Shown here piece by piece: positions 16,395 to 24,076 of a DNA stretch of 64,000 nt (within the stretch, counting starts at the first letter, position 1; each line of letters opens with the position of its first letter). The stretch comes from CAZMGT01 sp964565895 (GTDB lineage Bacteria; Armatimonadota; Zipacnadia; UBA1398; CAZMGT01): the NCBI GenBank assembly GCA_964565895.1, contig CAZMGT010000005.1:1-64000 (forward strand), given 5' to 3'. Position numbers and translations under genes: made by a program. The notes below the pieces were generated by a model. It did not search any database. It saw nothing but the letters and a program-made list of their open reading frames with translations, and was not told the origin of the DNA.

Positions 16395-17333
16395 CTACTC
16401 TGTGTTTTGCACGATGTCGTCGATCCGCGCCAGCGTCTCCTCGTCGAGCTGCCAGCCCGAGGCCTGGGCCGTCTCCTCGATCTGCTCCGGCTTGCGTGTG
16501 CCCGCCAGGGCCACGGTCACCCCAGGTTGGCTGAGCACCCAAGCGAGGGCGAGCTGGGCTACGGTGCGCCCGTGCTCCGCGGCAAGCTCCTTTAGCCGGG
16601 CCACGATGCGCAGGTTGCGCTTAAACGTTTCGCCCTGAAACATCTTGTTGTTCGCCCGGCTGTCGCCCTCCTTAAACTTCCAGTCCTCGGTAAATTTTCC
16701 GGTAAGCAGCCCGCGGGCCATCGGGCTATAGGCGAGCACGCCAATGTTGTGCTCGCGGCAATAGGGCAGCTCCGCGTTCTCGATCTCTCGCTCGAGCAGG
16801 TTATATTTGTTCTGCAGCGAGCTTACCCGGCCCACGGCCATGCACCGCTCAAGCAGCGGCACGTCGAAGTTCGACACCCCGTAGTAGCGGATCTTCCCCT
16901 GGCGCACGAGCTCCTCAAGCGCCTCGATCGTCTCCTCCACGGGTGTGTTCGGGTCCGGCCAGTGCACCTGGTGCAGGTCGATATAGTCCGTATCCAGCCG
17001 CTTTAGGCTCTCCTCGCACGTGCGCAGGACGTGCTCGCGCGAGGAGTTGCGCGTTACGTTTTCCTCCTCGTCCCATTCCAGGCCGCACTTTGTGGCGATG
17101 ATCACCTCGTCTCGGTGGCCTTTTAGCGCCTTGCCGATCAACCGCTCCGAGCGGCCGAAGCCGTAGACCGCGGCGGTGTCGAAAAAGTTAATCCCCAGGT
17201 CGAACGCGCGCTGGATGGCGGCGATGGACTCGTTGTCGTCCGCGCCGCCCCAGAGCCAGCCGCCGATGACCCACGCCCCAAAGCCAATCGTCGTGCATTC
17301 CAGCTCGGTGTTCCCCAGCTTGCGGAACTCCAC
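16395..17333 (-). CDS. Aldo/keto reductase
   Basis: This is a 312-residue NADPH-dependent carbonyl reductase fold. The catalytic tetrad is visible: Asp in N-F-F-D-T-A-A, Tyr in V-Y-G-F-G-R-S-E, Lys in I-I-A-T-K-C-G and His in L-H-Q-V-H-W-P-D. The C-terminal cofactor loop reads A-L-A-G-T-R-K-P-E-Q. GTG 17333 was chosen because it begins the conserved E-F-R-K-L-G-N-T-E-L start and has GGAGG upstream; the frame continues upstream without family similarity. It ends 54 bases before the only canonical start of the adenosyltransferase gene, likely an operon. The substrate class is broad (AKR, YajO/YghZ-like). Confidence 0.9.
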   Translation of the reverse strand: MEFRKLGNTELECTTIGFGAWVIGGWLWGGADDNESIAAIQRAFDLGINFFDTAAVYGFGRSERLIGKALKGHRDEVIIATKCGLEWDEEENVTRNSSREHVLRTCEESLKRLDTDYIDLHQVHWPDPNTPVEETIEALEELVRQGKIRYYGVSNFDVPLLERCMAVGRVSSLQNKYNLLEREIENAELPYCREHNIGVLAYSPMARGLLTGKFTEDWKFKEGDSRANNKMFQGETFKRNLRIVARLKELAAEHGRTVAQLALAWVLSQPGVTVALAGTRKPEQIEETAQASGWQLDEETLARIDDIVQNTE

Positions 17334-17457
17334 CGTTGGCCCTCCTTGTCGTCCGCGGTTGCCCAGGAGTTCGTCGGGGCTCCGCGCTGCCCCTTGGGCC
17401 GCTGACTTGTCGTAGCTGCCTTTTTGAATATGCTTCGCAACTCGCCCCGCGCTGCCC

Positions 17458-17486
17458 TTGGAGCGGCCGCAGCTCTCTGTTACACT
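17458..17486 (+). promoter_or_regulatory. Possible sigma70-type promoter for the LPG-synthase-like gene
   Basis: TTGGAG (17458-17463), 17 bases, then TACACT (17481-17486) in the 178-base divergent region between the aldo/keto reductase gene and the membrane protein gene at 17512. Spacing is ideal but both hexamers are imperfect, so confidence is low. Confidence 0.3.
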
Positions 17487-17511
17487 CGGGCGGCGTGGGG
17501 GATGAAGTTTA

Positions 17512-18501
17512 GTGAAACGCTTGGGGCAAATTGTCGCCACGCTGGCCGTCAGCGCCGCTTTTTTGTACCTCGCCCTGCGTCGCGTGCCTCCAAGCGAGCT
17601 GTGGGCGCACATGCAGCGCGCCCACCTTGCCCTGCTCGCCCTCGCCGGCGCACTCCATGCGCTAAAGTTTTACCTCGTGGGCGTGCGCTGGGGCGTGCTT
17701 TTAGACCACGTAAAGCGCATCTCGCGCCCCAGGCTCTACCCCGTGGTCGCGATAACGTATATGGCGAACAACGTCCTCCCTCTGCGCGCGGGCGAGATTA
17801 TCCGCGTATTTGTCCTCGGCCGGCGCGAGGGGGTGAGCAAAAGCGCCGCCTTGGGCAGCGTTGTCGTCGAGCGCACGCTCGACGGCGTGGCCCTGCTCAC
17901 CATGTTTCTCCTCGCCTGCGCGCTTACGCCCGTGCCCGCGCCGCTGCGCAGCGGTGCGGTGCTGGTCGGCGCGGCGTTGGGCGTTGTCGTGGTTTTGCTT
18001 TTCGCCCTCGTTTTCGCGCGCGAGCGCGCGCTGGCTTTTCTGCACGCTTTGCTCCGCCTTGCCCCGGCGAGGCTGCGCCAGCCCGCGGGCCTTGCCCTGG
18101 AGCGCTTTGTCCAGGGGCTAAACTCGCTGCGCAGCGGGGGGCAGGTTGCCTGTGCGCTTGGCCTTACCTTCGCCCACTGGCTAAGCGAGGCGTTTGTCTA
18201 TTACCTCGTCGCTTGCGCCGTGGGGGCGCCGCTGGGCTACTTTGGGGCGCTGTTTGTCACCGTCGTCGTTAACGTGGGCATTTTGATCCCGGCCTCGCCC
18301 GGCTACGTGGGCACGTTCGAGTACTTCGCTACCAGAGCGGCGATGCTCATGGGCGCGGTAGAACCCCTCGCCGCGGCCTATGCCCTACTTTCCCACGTGG
18401 TAATTTACTTTCCGATAACCGCGGTGGGCTTGGCCTGCTTTGCCGCGGAGGGGGTTTCGCTAAAGCAGGCCGCGAAAGGCCAAGCGCAGGACAGCTCTTA
18501 G
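17512..18501 (+). CDS. Multi-spanning membrane protein, lysylphosphatidylglycerol synthase TM-region (UPF0104) family
   Basis: This is a 329-residue protein with about eight hydrophobic segments and no soluble domain. The early blocks L-K-F-Y-L-V-G-V-R-W and Y-M-A-N-N-V-L-P-L-R-A-G-E-I-I-R are hallmark motifs of the flippase-like LPG_synthase_TM family (N-x-x-L-P-x-R-x-G-E), as is I-P-A-S-P-G-Y-V-G-T-F-E-Y later. Members flip or transport lipids or lipid-linked intermediates; only those with a C-terminal aminoacyltransferase make lysyl-PG, and that domain is absent here. GTG start. A role in envelope or glycolipid assembly is inferred. Confidence 0.88.
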   Translation: MKRLGQIVATLAVSAAFLYLALRRVPPSELWAHMQRAHLALLALAGALHALKFYLVGVRWGVLLDHVKRISRPRLYPVVAITYMANNVLPLRAGEIIRVFVLGRREGVSKSAALGSVVVERTLDGVALLTMFLLACALTPVPAPLRSGAVLVGAALGVVVVLLFALVFARERALAFLHALLRLAPARLRQPAGLALERFVQGLNSLRSGGQVACALGLTFAHWLSEAFVYYLVACAVGAPLGYFGALFVTVVVNVGILIPASPGYVGTFEYFATRAAMLMGAVEPLAAAYALLSHVVIYFPITAVGLACFAAEGVSLKQAAKGQAQDSS

Positions 18502-18678
18502 CGCTAGGGCGCGCCGGTGCCCAGCGCTTGCGAGAGGCCGGGGCACGCGCGGCCCATTGTTCGTAAACGCCGCTGTTCCGCGGCAAGCGGCGCGCTTGCG
18601 ACAGACTTCCGTGCCCCTCTCCCCCGTGCCGCGGCGGGAAGCGGGGGAGGAGCGCCCCGCGGGCGAGCGAAAAAACAA

Positions 18679-18701
18679 GCAACAGCTGTTGCCGCACGTG
18701 C
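18679..18701 (+). promoter_or_regulatory. Two adjacent palindromes upstream of the CBM48 gene (possible operator)
   Basis: A perfect 14-bp palindrome GCAACAGCTGTTGC (18679-18692) is followed after one base by a perfect 8-bp palindrome GCACGTGC (18694-18701). They lie 37 bases before the start of the small CBM48 gene in a 236-base gap that otherwise shows nothing coding. They could be a dimeric regulator site; no regulator can be named. Confidence 0.35.
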
Positions 18702-18737
18702 ACAGCAGCCATTGCCCATGTTACGGAGGTGGATGGG

Positions 18738-18995
18738 GTGGCCAAGGTTCGTTTTTCGGTTAACGCGCCGGGGGCCAAGGACGTTTACCTGGCGGGAGAG
18801 TTTAACGGGTGGGACGAGAAAGGCCAAAAAATGCGCCGCAGCCCGAAGACAAAGGGGCTTTTTGTGTGCAGCATCGAGCTTGAGCCGGGGCGGTATGAGT
18901 ATAAGTTCGTCGTGGACGGGCAGTGGATTTGCGACGAAGACGCGCCGCGCGTGCCTAATAGTTTTGGCAGCGAAAATTCTGTGATTGTGGTATAA
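18738..18995 (+). CDS. Free-standing glycogen-binding (AMPK-type CBM48) domain protein
   Basis: The 85-residue protein consists only of a CBM48/AMPK-beta-like module: V-R-F-S-V-N-A-P-G-A-K-D-V-Y-L-A-G-E-F-N-G-W, then E-L-E-P-G-R-Y-E-Y-K-F-V-V-D-G-Q-W and D-E-D-A-P-R-V-P-N-S-F-G-S-E-N-S-V. The Trp and Lys positions that stack on alpha-glucan in AMPK are present. GTG 18738 is preferred because GGAGG lies 8 bases upstream; an in-frame GTG at 18729 overlaps that site. No signal peptide, so it acts in the cytoplasm, probably as a glycogen/starch tether or regulator. Its 3' end carries the promoter for the next gene. Confidence 0.88.
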   Translation: MAKVRFSVNAPGAKDVYLAGEFNGWDEKGQKMRRSPKTKGLFVCSIELEPGRYEYKFVVDGQWICDEDAPRVPNSFGSENSVIVV

Positions 18996-18996
18996 T
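18988..18996 (+). promoter_or_regulatory. Extended -10 promoter element for the redoxin-fold pair
   Basis: TGGTATAAT (18988-18996) is an exact extended -10 (TGnTATAAT) placed over the stop codon of the CBM48 gene and about 90 bases before the GTG at 19086. No good -35 is seen at 17 bases (TTGGCA lies at 21), which is tolerated by extended -10 promoters. It would give the downstream pair its own transcript. Confidence 0.55.
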
Positions 18997-19085
18997 CCGG
19001 CCGAGGTAAACGCGTGCTACCTCGCGGCGGCTGCCAACTTCGCTCGGGCGCCGCCGTATTCGTGTCTTGTACAGGAGGGGTTTGC

Positions 19086-20135
19086 GTGTCCTGCGTACGT
19101 TCGCTATGCGTTGTTGTGCTCGCCCTTGCCGTGTGTCTCGCCTTGAGTGCGCCCGCCGCCGCGCTAAATGTGGGCGACAAGGCTCCCCCGTTTGAGCTTA
19201 AAGACGCCGACGGCAAGGCGGTTAAGCTCGACGACTTCGCGGGCAAGCCCGTGGTCATCACCCTGTTCCTCGAGGGCAACGGGAAAGACGACGCGGCATA
19301 TCTGGATGTCGTTAACTGGCGCGCGGACGAGGTTTGGGCGAAGGTCCTCGACGCCGTGGCCCTCGCCATTAAGCCCGGCGCCCCGGACCAAGTTAAAGCC
19401 TGGCGCGACGAGGTGCTTAAGGACACAAAGCAAGTCGTCGTCCTCGCCGACCCCGACGGCAAATATGCCGACGCCGTGGGGGCCAAGGGTAAGCCCGCCA
19501 CGCTCGTGCTTGACAAAGAGCACACGGTAAACTGGCTCTACGTCGGCGAGTCGGAGTCCGACCGCCCGAGCATCGACATCGTTACCGCGGAGCTGGCCAA
19601 GGCGATTAAGCCGCCCGACGTAGCAAAAACAACATTCGGCGAGCTGAAAAAAGACGCCGAGGGCAAGCCGTTTTTCACGAGCGAGTTCTACGAGCTGTTC
19701 ATCCTCCCCCCCTCCGGCTACATCCTGGGCAAGGACAAGATCACCGAGGGCATCCCTCTGTATCACGAGATCGCCGAGATTACCCTGGAGGACGGCAGCG
19801 TGATCGCTCAGGCGCTCCCTGGCAAGACAAACAACACGGCCATTATGTGGGCCGGCACGGACTTCGATTCGGTAATCGTCTACACCGCGGGGGCGCTGAT
19901 CGACGAAAACGGCAAGCCCACGAAGGCTGGGTTTTTCAAGAAAATCCACCTGCGGGAAACCGAAATTGAGTTTTTCACGTTCATCAGCGCCCCGCCCAGC
20001 GTGCCCGCGAAATCGGCGCAAAACAAGTGGAACGTGCCCAAGGAATATAGCACGTTCGGCAATATCCCCGAGCCGATTACCGACCACGTGCACGGCAAGG
20101 CGTGGTTTGTTAACTCGGTGATCACCGGCGGGTAG
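19086..20135 (+). CDS. Exported redoxin-fold protein lacking the CxxC, with an uncharacterised C-terminal domain (paralogue A)
   Basis: The 349-residue protein starts at GTG 19086, preceded by AGGAGGGG. A signal peptide ends A-P-A-A-A. Residues ~27-180 form an AhpC/TlpA-like domain (N-V-G-D-K-A-P-P-F-E-L-K-D-A-D-G-K) with A-G-K-P-V-V-I-T-L-F-L-E-G-N-G-K where peroxiredoxins have the active-site Cys; no cysteine replaces it. Residues ~190-349 form a second domain with G-I-P-L-Y-H-E at ~222 and A-G-A-L-I-D-E-N-G-K-P. The same domain pair recurs in the next gene. Exported, so periplasmic or outside. Function unknown; a structural or binding redoxin is inferred. Confidence 0.75.
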   Translation: MSCVRSLCVVVLALAVCLALSAPAAALNVGDKAPPFELKDADGKAVKLDDFAGKPVVITLFLEGNGKDDAAYLDVVNWRADEVWAKVLDAVALAIKPGAPDQVKAWRDEVLKDTKQVVVLADPDGKYADAVGAKGKPATLVLDKEHTVNWLYVGESESDRPSIDIVTAELAKAIKPPDVAKTTFGELKKDAEGKPFFTSEFYELFILPPSGYILGKDKITEGIPLYHEIAEITLEDGSVIAQALPGKTNNTAIMWAGTDFDSVIVYTAGALIDENGKPTKAGFFKKIHLRETEIEFFTFISAPPSVPAKSAQNKWNVPKEYSTFGNIPEPITDHVHGKAWFVNSVITGG

Positions 20136-20172
20136 CGCGTGGGGCCCGCGGGGCCTAACTTGGCGGAGGCTA

Positions 20173-21234
20173 ATGCGAAAACTTCTGCCGGCGGCTTTGG
20201 CGCTTGCTTTGCTTTTCGCCGCGCTGGGGGCTCCCCCCGCGCACGGCCTTGCCCTGGGCGAGCGCCCTCCCCTGCTGAGCCTTTCCGACACCTCGGGCAA
20301 GGTGTGGCAGCTCGAGCAACTGCCACGCCTTGCTCTGCTCCTCGTCGTGCTCTCCCCAGACGCCCGCGCCGACGGCGCGCTATATGCCCGCGCGCTAAAC
20401 GCGCGCGCCGCGCTGTGGGAGGAGGGAATCGAGGCGCGCGTGTTGCTCATTCTCGCCGGCGCTCCGCGCGAGCGCGCCAAGGCGTGGCTCGAGCAGGCTC
20501 TTCCCGACGCTAACGCGCGCAAACTCGTCGTCCTCGCCGACCCGGACGCCGCCTATAGCAGGGCCCTGGGCTGGGGGGAAGGAGTTTCGCTCGCCCTTGT
20601 CCTCGACCCCAAACACGTCGTGCGCTACATCCACCGCATCCCCACGGGGCAGCCCCTGCCCCTGGTGGACGCCCTCGCCGGCGAGCTCGCCCTCGCTGCC
20701 GCCCGCGACCCCTCGCTAACAACCGACACGCTGACCATCTACACCGAGGGGCGCGACCTGCTCGTCGTTGAGCTGGGAACGTTTCGCGCAGCGTTTTACT
20801 ACACCGCCGGCTACGCCATGGGCGCGGGCCAGGTCACCGCGGGGATTCCCCTGTACCACGAGTCGCTCGAGCTCGTCTTAGGCGACGGGGCTGCGCTCTA
20901 TCAGTCGTTTGCGGGAAAGGTTAACGAAACGGTCGGGCTGTGGACGCAGCGCATCGGGTTTACGCAAGAGGTGTTTGTCCACGTTGCGGGGCGGCTTATT
21001 GACGGACAAGGCACGCCCTCCGCGGTGGCCTTTTGGAAGAGCTTTCGCTTTCGCCAAAGCCGCGTAGAGGTCAGCTCTCGGGTAACCCTCCCCTCGGGGC
21101 TCAGCGCGCGCTCTGTGCTTAACCGCCTGGTGCTTCCCGAAGGCGTGCGCGTTGAGGTGGGCGAGGCGCGCAAGCTCACCTCTGAGCCCAGCTACGGCGA
21201 ATGCTGGGCCATCGAGCAGACGCTGTGGCTTTAG
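20173..21234 (+). CDS. Exported redoxin-fold protein lacking the CxxC, with an uncharacterised C-terminal domain (paralogue B)
   Basis: The 353-residue protein starts 37 bases after paralogue A, with GGAGG before ATG 20173. A signal peptide ends A-H-G-L-A. The redoxin-like part starts L-G-E-R-P-P-L-L-S-L-S-D-T-S-G-K and shares V-V-L-A-D-P-D with paralogue A; its only cysteine is near the C-terminus, so it cannot be a thiol peroxidase. The second domain has G-I-P-L-Y-H-E at ~224 and A-G-R-L-I-D-G-Q-G-T-P, aligned with A. Divergence is high although the genes are adjacent, so the duplication is old. The two products may form a heterodimer. Confidence 0.72.
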   Translation: MRKLLPAALALALLFAALGAPPAHGLALGERPPLLSLSDTSGKVWQLEQLPRLALLLVVLSPDARADGALYARALNARAALWEEGIEARVLLILAGAPRERAKAWLEQALPDANARKLVVLADPDAAYSRALGWGEGVSLALVLDPKHVVRYIHRIPTGQPLPLVDALAGELALAAARDPSLTTDTLTIYTEGRDLLVVELGTFRAAFYYTAGYAMGAGQVTAGIPLYHESLELVLGDGAALYQSFAGKVNETVGLWTQRIGFTQEVFVHVAGRLIDGQGTPSAVAFWKSFRFRQSRVEVSSRVTLPSGLSARSVLNRLVLPEGVRVEVGEARKLTSEPSYGECWAIEQTLWL

Positions 21235-21597
21235 GCACAGGCCCAGCCCGCGCTCTGCGCAAAACGCCCCGGCAGCTTGCCGCCGCTACAGGCTCGCTCG
21301 CACTGCGTGGTTTGTTGGCGCAGGTTGCCCAGCCGCTCCGGACAGCTTCTCCCTCGTTTCTCTCCTAGCCTAACTGTGAAACAAGGGGCAAGAAGCGCCG
21401 CGTGGGCGTGTGCTTTTTCGCGGCGCGCGGAATGCTCGGCGAGGCTAGCGAGTTCTTCGCCTGCGTGTTCGTTCTTCGCCTGTGGTATCAGTCCTAAGCC
21501 CAGCTTGGAGCAGGTCGCCGCGGCGTGCGGAAGAACTGTTCCCCCAAGCATGGGCGCTGCGCGCGCGGCGCAGCCCCCGAGGGAGGGCGGTGGAGCG
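21235..21597 (+). other. 363-base intergenic region with inverted and direct repeats
   Basis: No convincing gene is seen: an open frame in phase with the downstream gene runs through it but has neither ribosome site nor signal-like start. It contains a perfect 8-bp inverted repeat GCGCCGCG/CGCGGCGC at 21395-21402 and 21419-21426 with a T-run just inside the right arm, and the 12-mer GTTCTTCGCCTG twice (21452-21463 and 21471-21482). These could be regulatory sites for the enolase-superfamily gene, but nothing links them to a known factor. Confidence 0.4.
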
Positions 21598-22833
21598 ATG
21601 GACAGGCGGCGATTTTTGCGCATGGGCGCCGGCGCGCTTGGCCTGGCTGCTGCGGCAAGCGTTTCCCGCGGCGGATGGTGCGCTTCCCAGGGCCAAGGGT
21701 CAGGGCGCGACGTGACAATCACCAAGGTCACCTGCGCTACGATCACCGGCACGCGGCCGTTTAAGATCGGCAAAAACGCGCGCCGGGGCGACCACGGCCA
21801 GGTGTGCCGCGAGCAGCTTACGCGGATTTTCACCAACACAGGCCATATGGGGTTTGGCACGGCCAGCCCCACGCCGCAGCTCGCCCGCGCCCTGCTCGGC
21901 AAGAACCCCCTCGCCTTTTACGACTCGGCGGTGGGCATTGTCGATGCCCAAGGCGTCGTCGGCGTGCGCCAGGTGGAGCTCCCCCTGTGGGATCTCATCG
22001 GCAAGATCCTCGGCAAGCCGCTGTATAAGCTGTGGGGCGCGCGGGGCAAGAACCCTGTCCCCGCCTACGACGGGTCGATCTATTTCGCCGACCTGCTCCA
22101 TCCGGACCAGGGCGTGGCCCGCATTCAGTGGGAGGTAGAGCAGAGCCTCGCCCGCGGCCATCGCGCGGTTAAGGTTAAGGTCGGCCGGGGGTTTAAGTGG
22201 ATGCCGCCGGAGGAGGGCTTTCGCCGCGACGTTGAGGTAATCAAAGCCGTGCGCCGCACCGCCGGCGCAAAGTGCAAAATCGCCATCGACGCCAACAACG
22301 GCTATGACCTTGCCGGGGCAAAGCGCCTGCTTGAGGAGGTCGGCGAGGAGGACATCTTCTTCGCCGAGGAGATGTTTCCCGAAGATGTTGCGCAATGCTT
22401 GGAGTTTAAGCAATTTTTGCGCAACGCGGGGCTGGCCACTCTCGTCGCCGATGGCGAGGGCACGCCTAACCATCGCCCCCTCGTGCCGTTTATCGAGGCC
22501 CGCGCGCTCGACGTCGTCCAGGCGGACATGGGCCGCCTGCGCCCTACGGAGTGGTTTGTCCTCGCGCGCTTCGCCGAGCGCTACAACGTCCTCTGCGCCC
22601 CGCACAACTGGGGGCGGCAGTTTTGCTCGTTTGTCATCCTGCACTTCGGCGCGGCGATCCCGAACTTCTTAATAGCGGAGATCGACCCCGTGCAGTTCGA
22701 AGTTTACGACACCTCGGCGCTGCGCTTCAGCGAGGGGCAGTTTACCCTCCCCGAGCTCCCCGGCTTTGGCGTGCGGCTTAACGAGGAGGTCTACCAGCGC
22801 AAATACGCCGCCCGTGAGACGGTCTACCAATAG
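21598..22833 (+). CDS. Tat-exported enolase-superfamily protein (mandelate racemase/muconate lactonizing-like)
   Basis: The 411-residue protein starts at ATG 21598 after GGGAGGG. The N-terminus M-D-R-R-R-F-L-R-M-G is a clear Tat signal. The capping domain is followed by the barrel: V-K-V-K-V-G-R-G (K-x-K catalytic motif), I-D-A-N-N-G-Y (first metal Asp), F-A-E-E-M-F-P-E-D (second ligand), V-A-D-G-E-G (third), D-V-V-Q-A-D-M-G-R and A-P-H-N-W-G (Asp/His dyad of the mandelate racemase subgroup). Such enzymes epimerise or dehydrate sugar acids and normally act in the cytoplasm, so export is notable. It faces the exporter genes with a 26-base gap. Substrate unknown. Confidence 0.88.
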   Translation: MDRRRFLRMGAGALGLAAAASVSRGGWCASQGQGSGRDVTITKVTCATITGTRPFKIGKNARRGDHGQVCREQLTRIFTNTGHMGFGTASPTPQLARALLGKNPLAFYDSAVGIVDAQGVVGVRQVELPLWDLIGKILGKPLYKLWGARGKNPVPAYDGSIYFADLLHPDQGVARIQWEVEQSLARGHRAVKVKVGRGFKWMPPEEGFRRDVEVIKAVRRTAGAKCKIAIDANNGYDLAGAKRLLEEVGEEDIFFAEEMFPEDVAQCLEFKQFLRNAGLATLVADGEGTPNHRPLVPFIEARALDVVQADMGRLRPTEWFVLARFAERYNVLCAPHNWGRQFCSFVILHFGAAIPNFLIAEIDPVQFEVYDTSALRFSEGQFTLPELPGFGVRLNEEVYQRKYAARETVYQ

Positions 22834-22859
22834 CGCGGGGCAGCAGCCTGCGCAAAGCG

Positions 22860-23990
22860 CTAGCCCAACCGTTTGCTAAAGCGCAGCACGCTGAGCGTGA
22901 GGATCAGAAGCCCCAACCCGGCGAGGGCGGCCACCTGCGGCCAGAGCACGCCCAGCCCCACGCCCTTTAGGAATATCCCGCGCACAATGGCCAGGTAATA
23001 GCGCAGGGGAATGATGTACGTCAGATACTGTATCGCCAGGGGCATGTTGCGAATGGGGAAGACAAACCCCGAAAGCAAAATCGAGGGGATCATAATGAAA
23101 AAGCTCGTCATGATCGCCTGCTGCTGCGTGCGCGAAACGGTAGACACGAACAGCCCCAGCCCCAAGCTCACTGACAAGAAAACCACCGTCAGCGCAAGCA
23201 GCAGCAACAGGTCGCCGGCAATGGGCACCTTAAACCAAAAATGCGCCACGCAAATGATAAACAGCACGTCGACAAACCCAATAGCGACAAACGGCGTAAC
23301 CTTGCCGATCATCAGCTCGATGGGGCGGATGGGCGTAACGACGAGCTGCTCGAGCGTCCCTACCTCGCGCTCGCGCACAATGGCCACCGAGGTCATGACC
23401 ATGGTTACGACCATTAAGATGAGGCAGAGCACGCCGGGGACCATGTAGTTTACGCTTTTTAAGTCAGGGTTGTACCACACGGTAAGCTGGTTGCGGACGA
23501 TGGGCAGCTCGCGCGCGCCCAGGCCCAGGCGCTCCAGCCGGCGCACGACGATCTCCTCGGAGTAGCGCTGGGCCACGCCCAAGAGGTAGCCCATTACGAC
23601 GTTCGCCGTGCTCGCGTCGGTGCCGTCGAGGGTAACGAGGACCTGCGCCGTGCGCCCCCGTGCTAGGTTTTCCGAAAACCCGCGGGGGATGGTAATGGCC
23701 ACCTGCGCGCGGCCGCGGTCGAGCAGCGCTTGGGCCTCCGTCGTGCTCGCCGGCCAGTGCTCGATGTCGAAATAGCCCGCCGCAGAAAGCTTGTTTACGA
23801 GCACCCGCCCCGCCTGGCCGTGGTCTAGGTCAACGATCGCCGTGGACACGTGCTTAACGTCGGTGGTTACCGCATAGCCGAAGATAAAGAGCTGAAAGAT
23901 AGGGGCGAACATGATCATCGCCAGAAGCTGGCGGTCGCGGCGAATTTGGATAAACTCCTTTTGCACCAAATAGCGCAGCCGTTGCCTCAT
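22860..23990 (-). CDS. ABC-2 type exporter permease (YbhR/YhhJ-like), second of two
   Basis: This is a 376-residue protein from ATG 23990. One N-terminal membrane segment (F-A-P-I-F-Q-L-F-I-F-G-Y-A-V) is followed by a large periplasmic loop (~residues 40-170) and a cluster of five hydrophobic segments, the layout of ABC2_membrane_3 permeases. V-R-E-R-E-V-G-T-L-E-Q-L-V-V-T-P-I-R-P is the cytoplasmic coupling helix conserved in YbhS/YbhR/YhhJ. It pairs with the homologous permease upstream and is the last gene of the exporter operon. The substrate is probably an amphiphile, drug or lipid; this is not determinable here. Confidence 0.9.
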   Translation of the reverse strand: MRQRLRYLVQKEFIQIRRDRQLLAMIMFAPIFQLFIFGYAVTTDVKHVSTAIVDLDHGQAGRVLVNKLSAAGYFDIEHWPASTTEAQALLDRGRAQVAITIPRGFSENLARGRTAQVLVTLDGTDASTANVVMGYLLGVAQRYSEEIVVRRLERLGLGARELPIVRNQLTVWYNPDLKSVNYMVPGVLCLILMVVTMVMTSVAIVREREVGTLEQLVVTPIRPIELMIGKVTPFVAIGFVDVLFIICVAHFWFKVPIAGDLLLLLALTVVFLSVSLGLGLFVSTVSRTQQQAIMTSFFIMIPSILLSGFVFPIRNMPLAIQYLTYIIPLRYYLAIVRGIFLKGVGLGVLWPQVAALAGLGLLILTLSVLRFSKRLG

Positions 23991-24076
23991 CGTTTGGCCA
24001 CCTCGGTGCTGCCTTCGCCCTTGCGCATTGCCCGTCGCTTGCCCGCGGAGCGTGGCATGCGCCTTTCCCCTCTCCC

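Noticed and set aside
21277..21597. N-terminal extension of the enolase-superfamily protein
   Set aside because: The frame is open, but a Tat signal starts at ATG 21598 directly after a good ribosome site; the extension has no signal-like or domain-like sequence.
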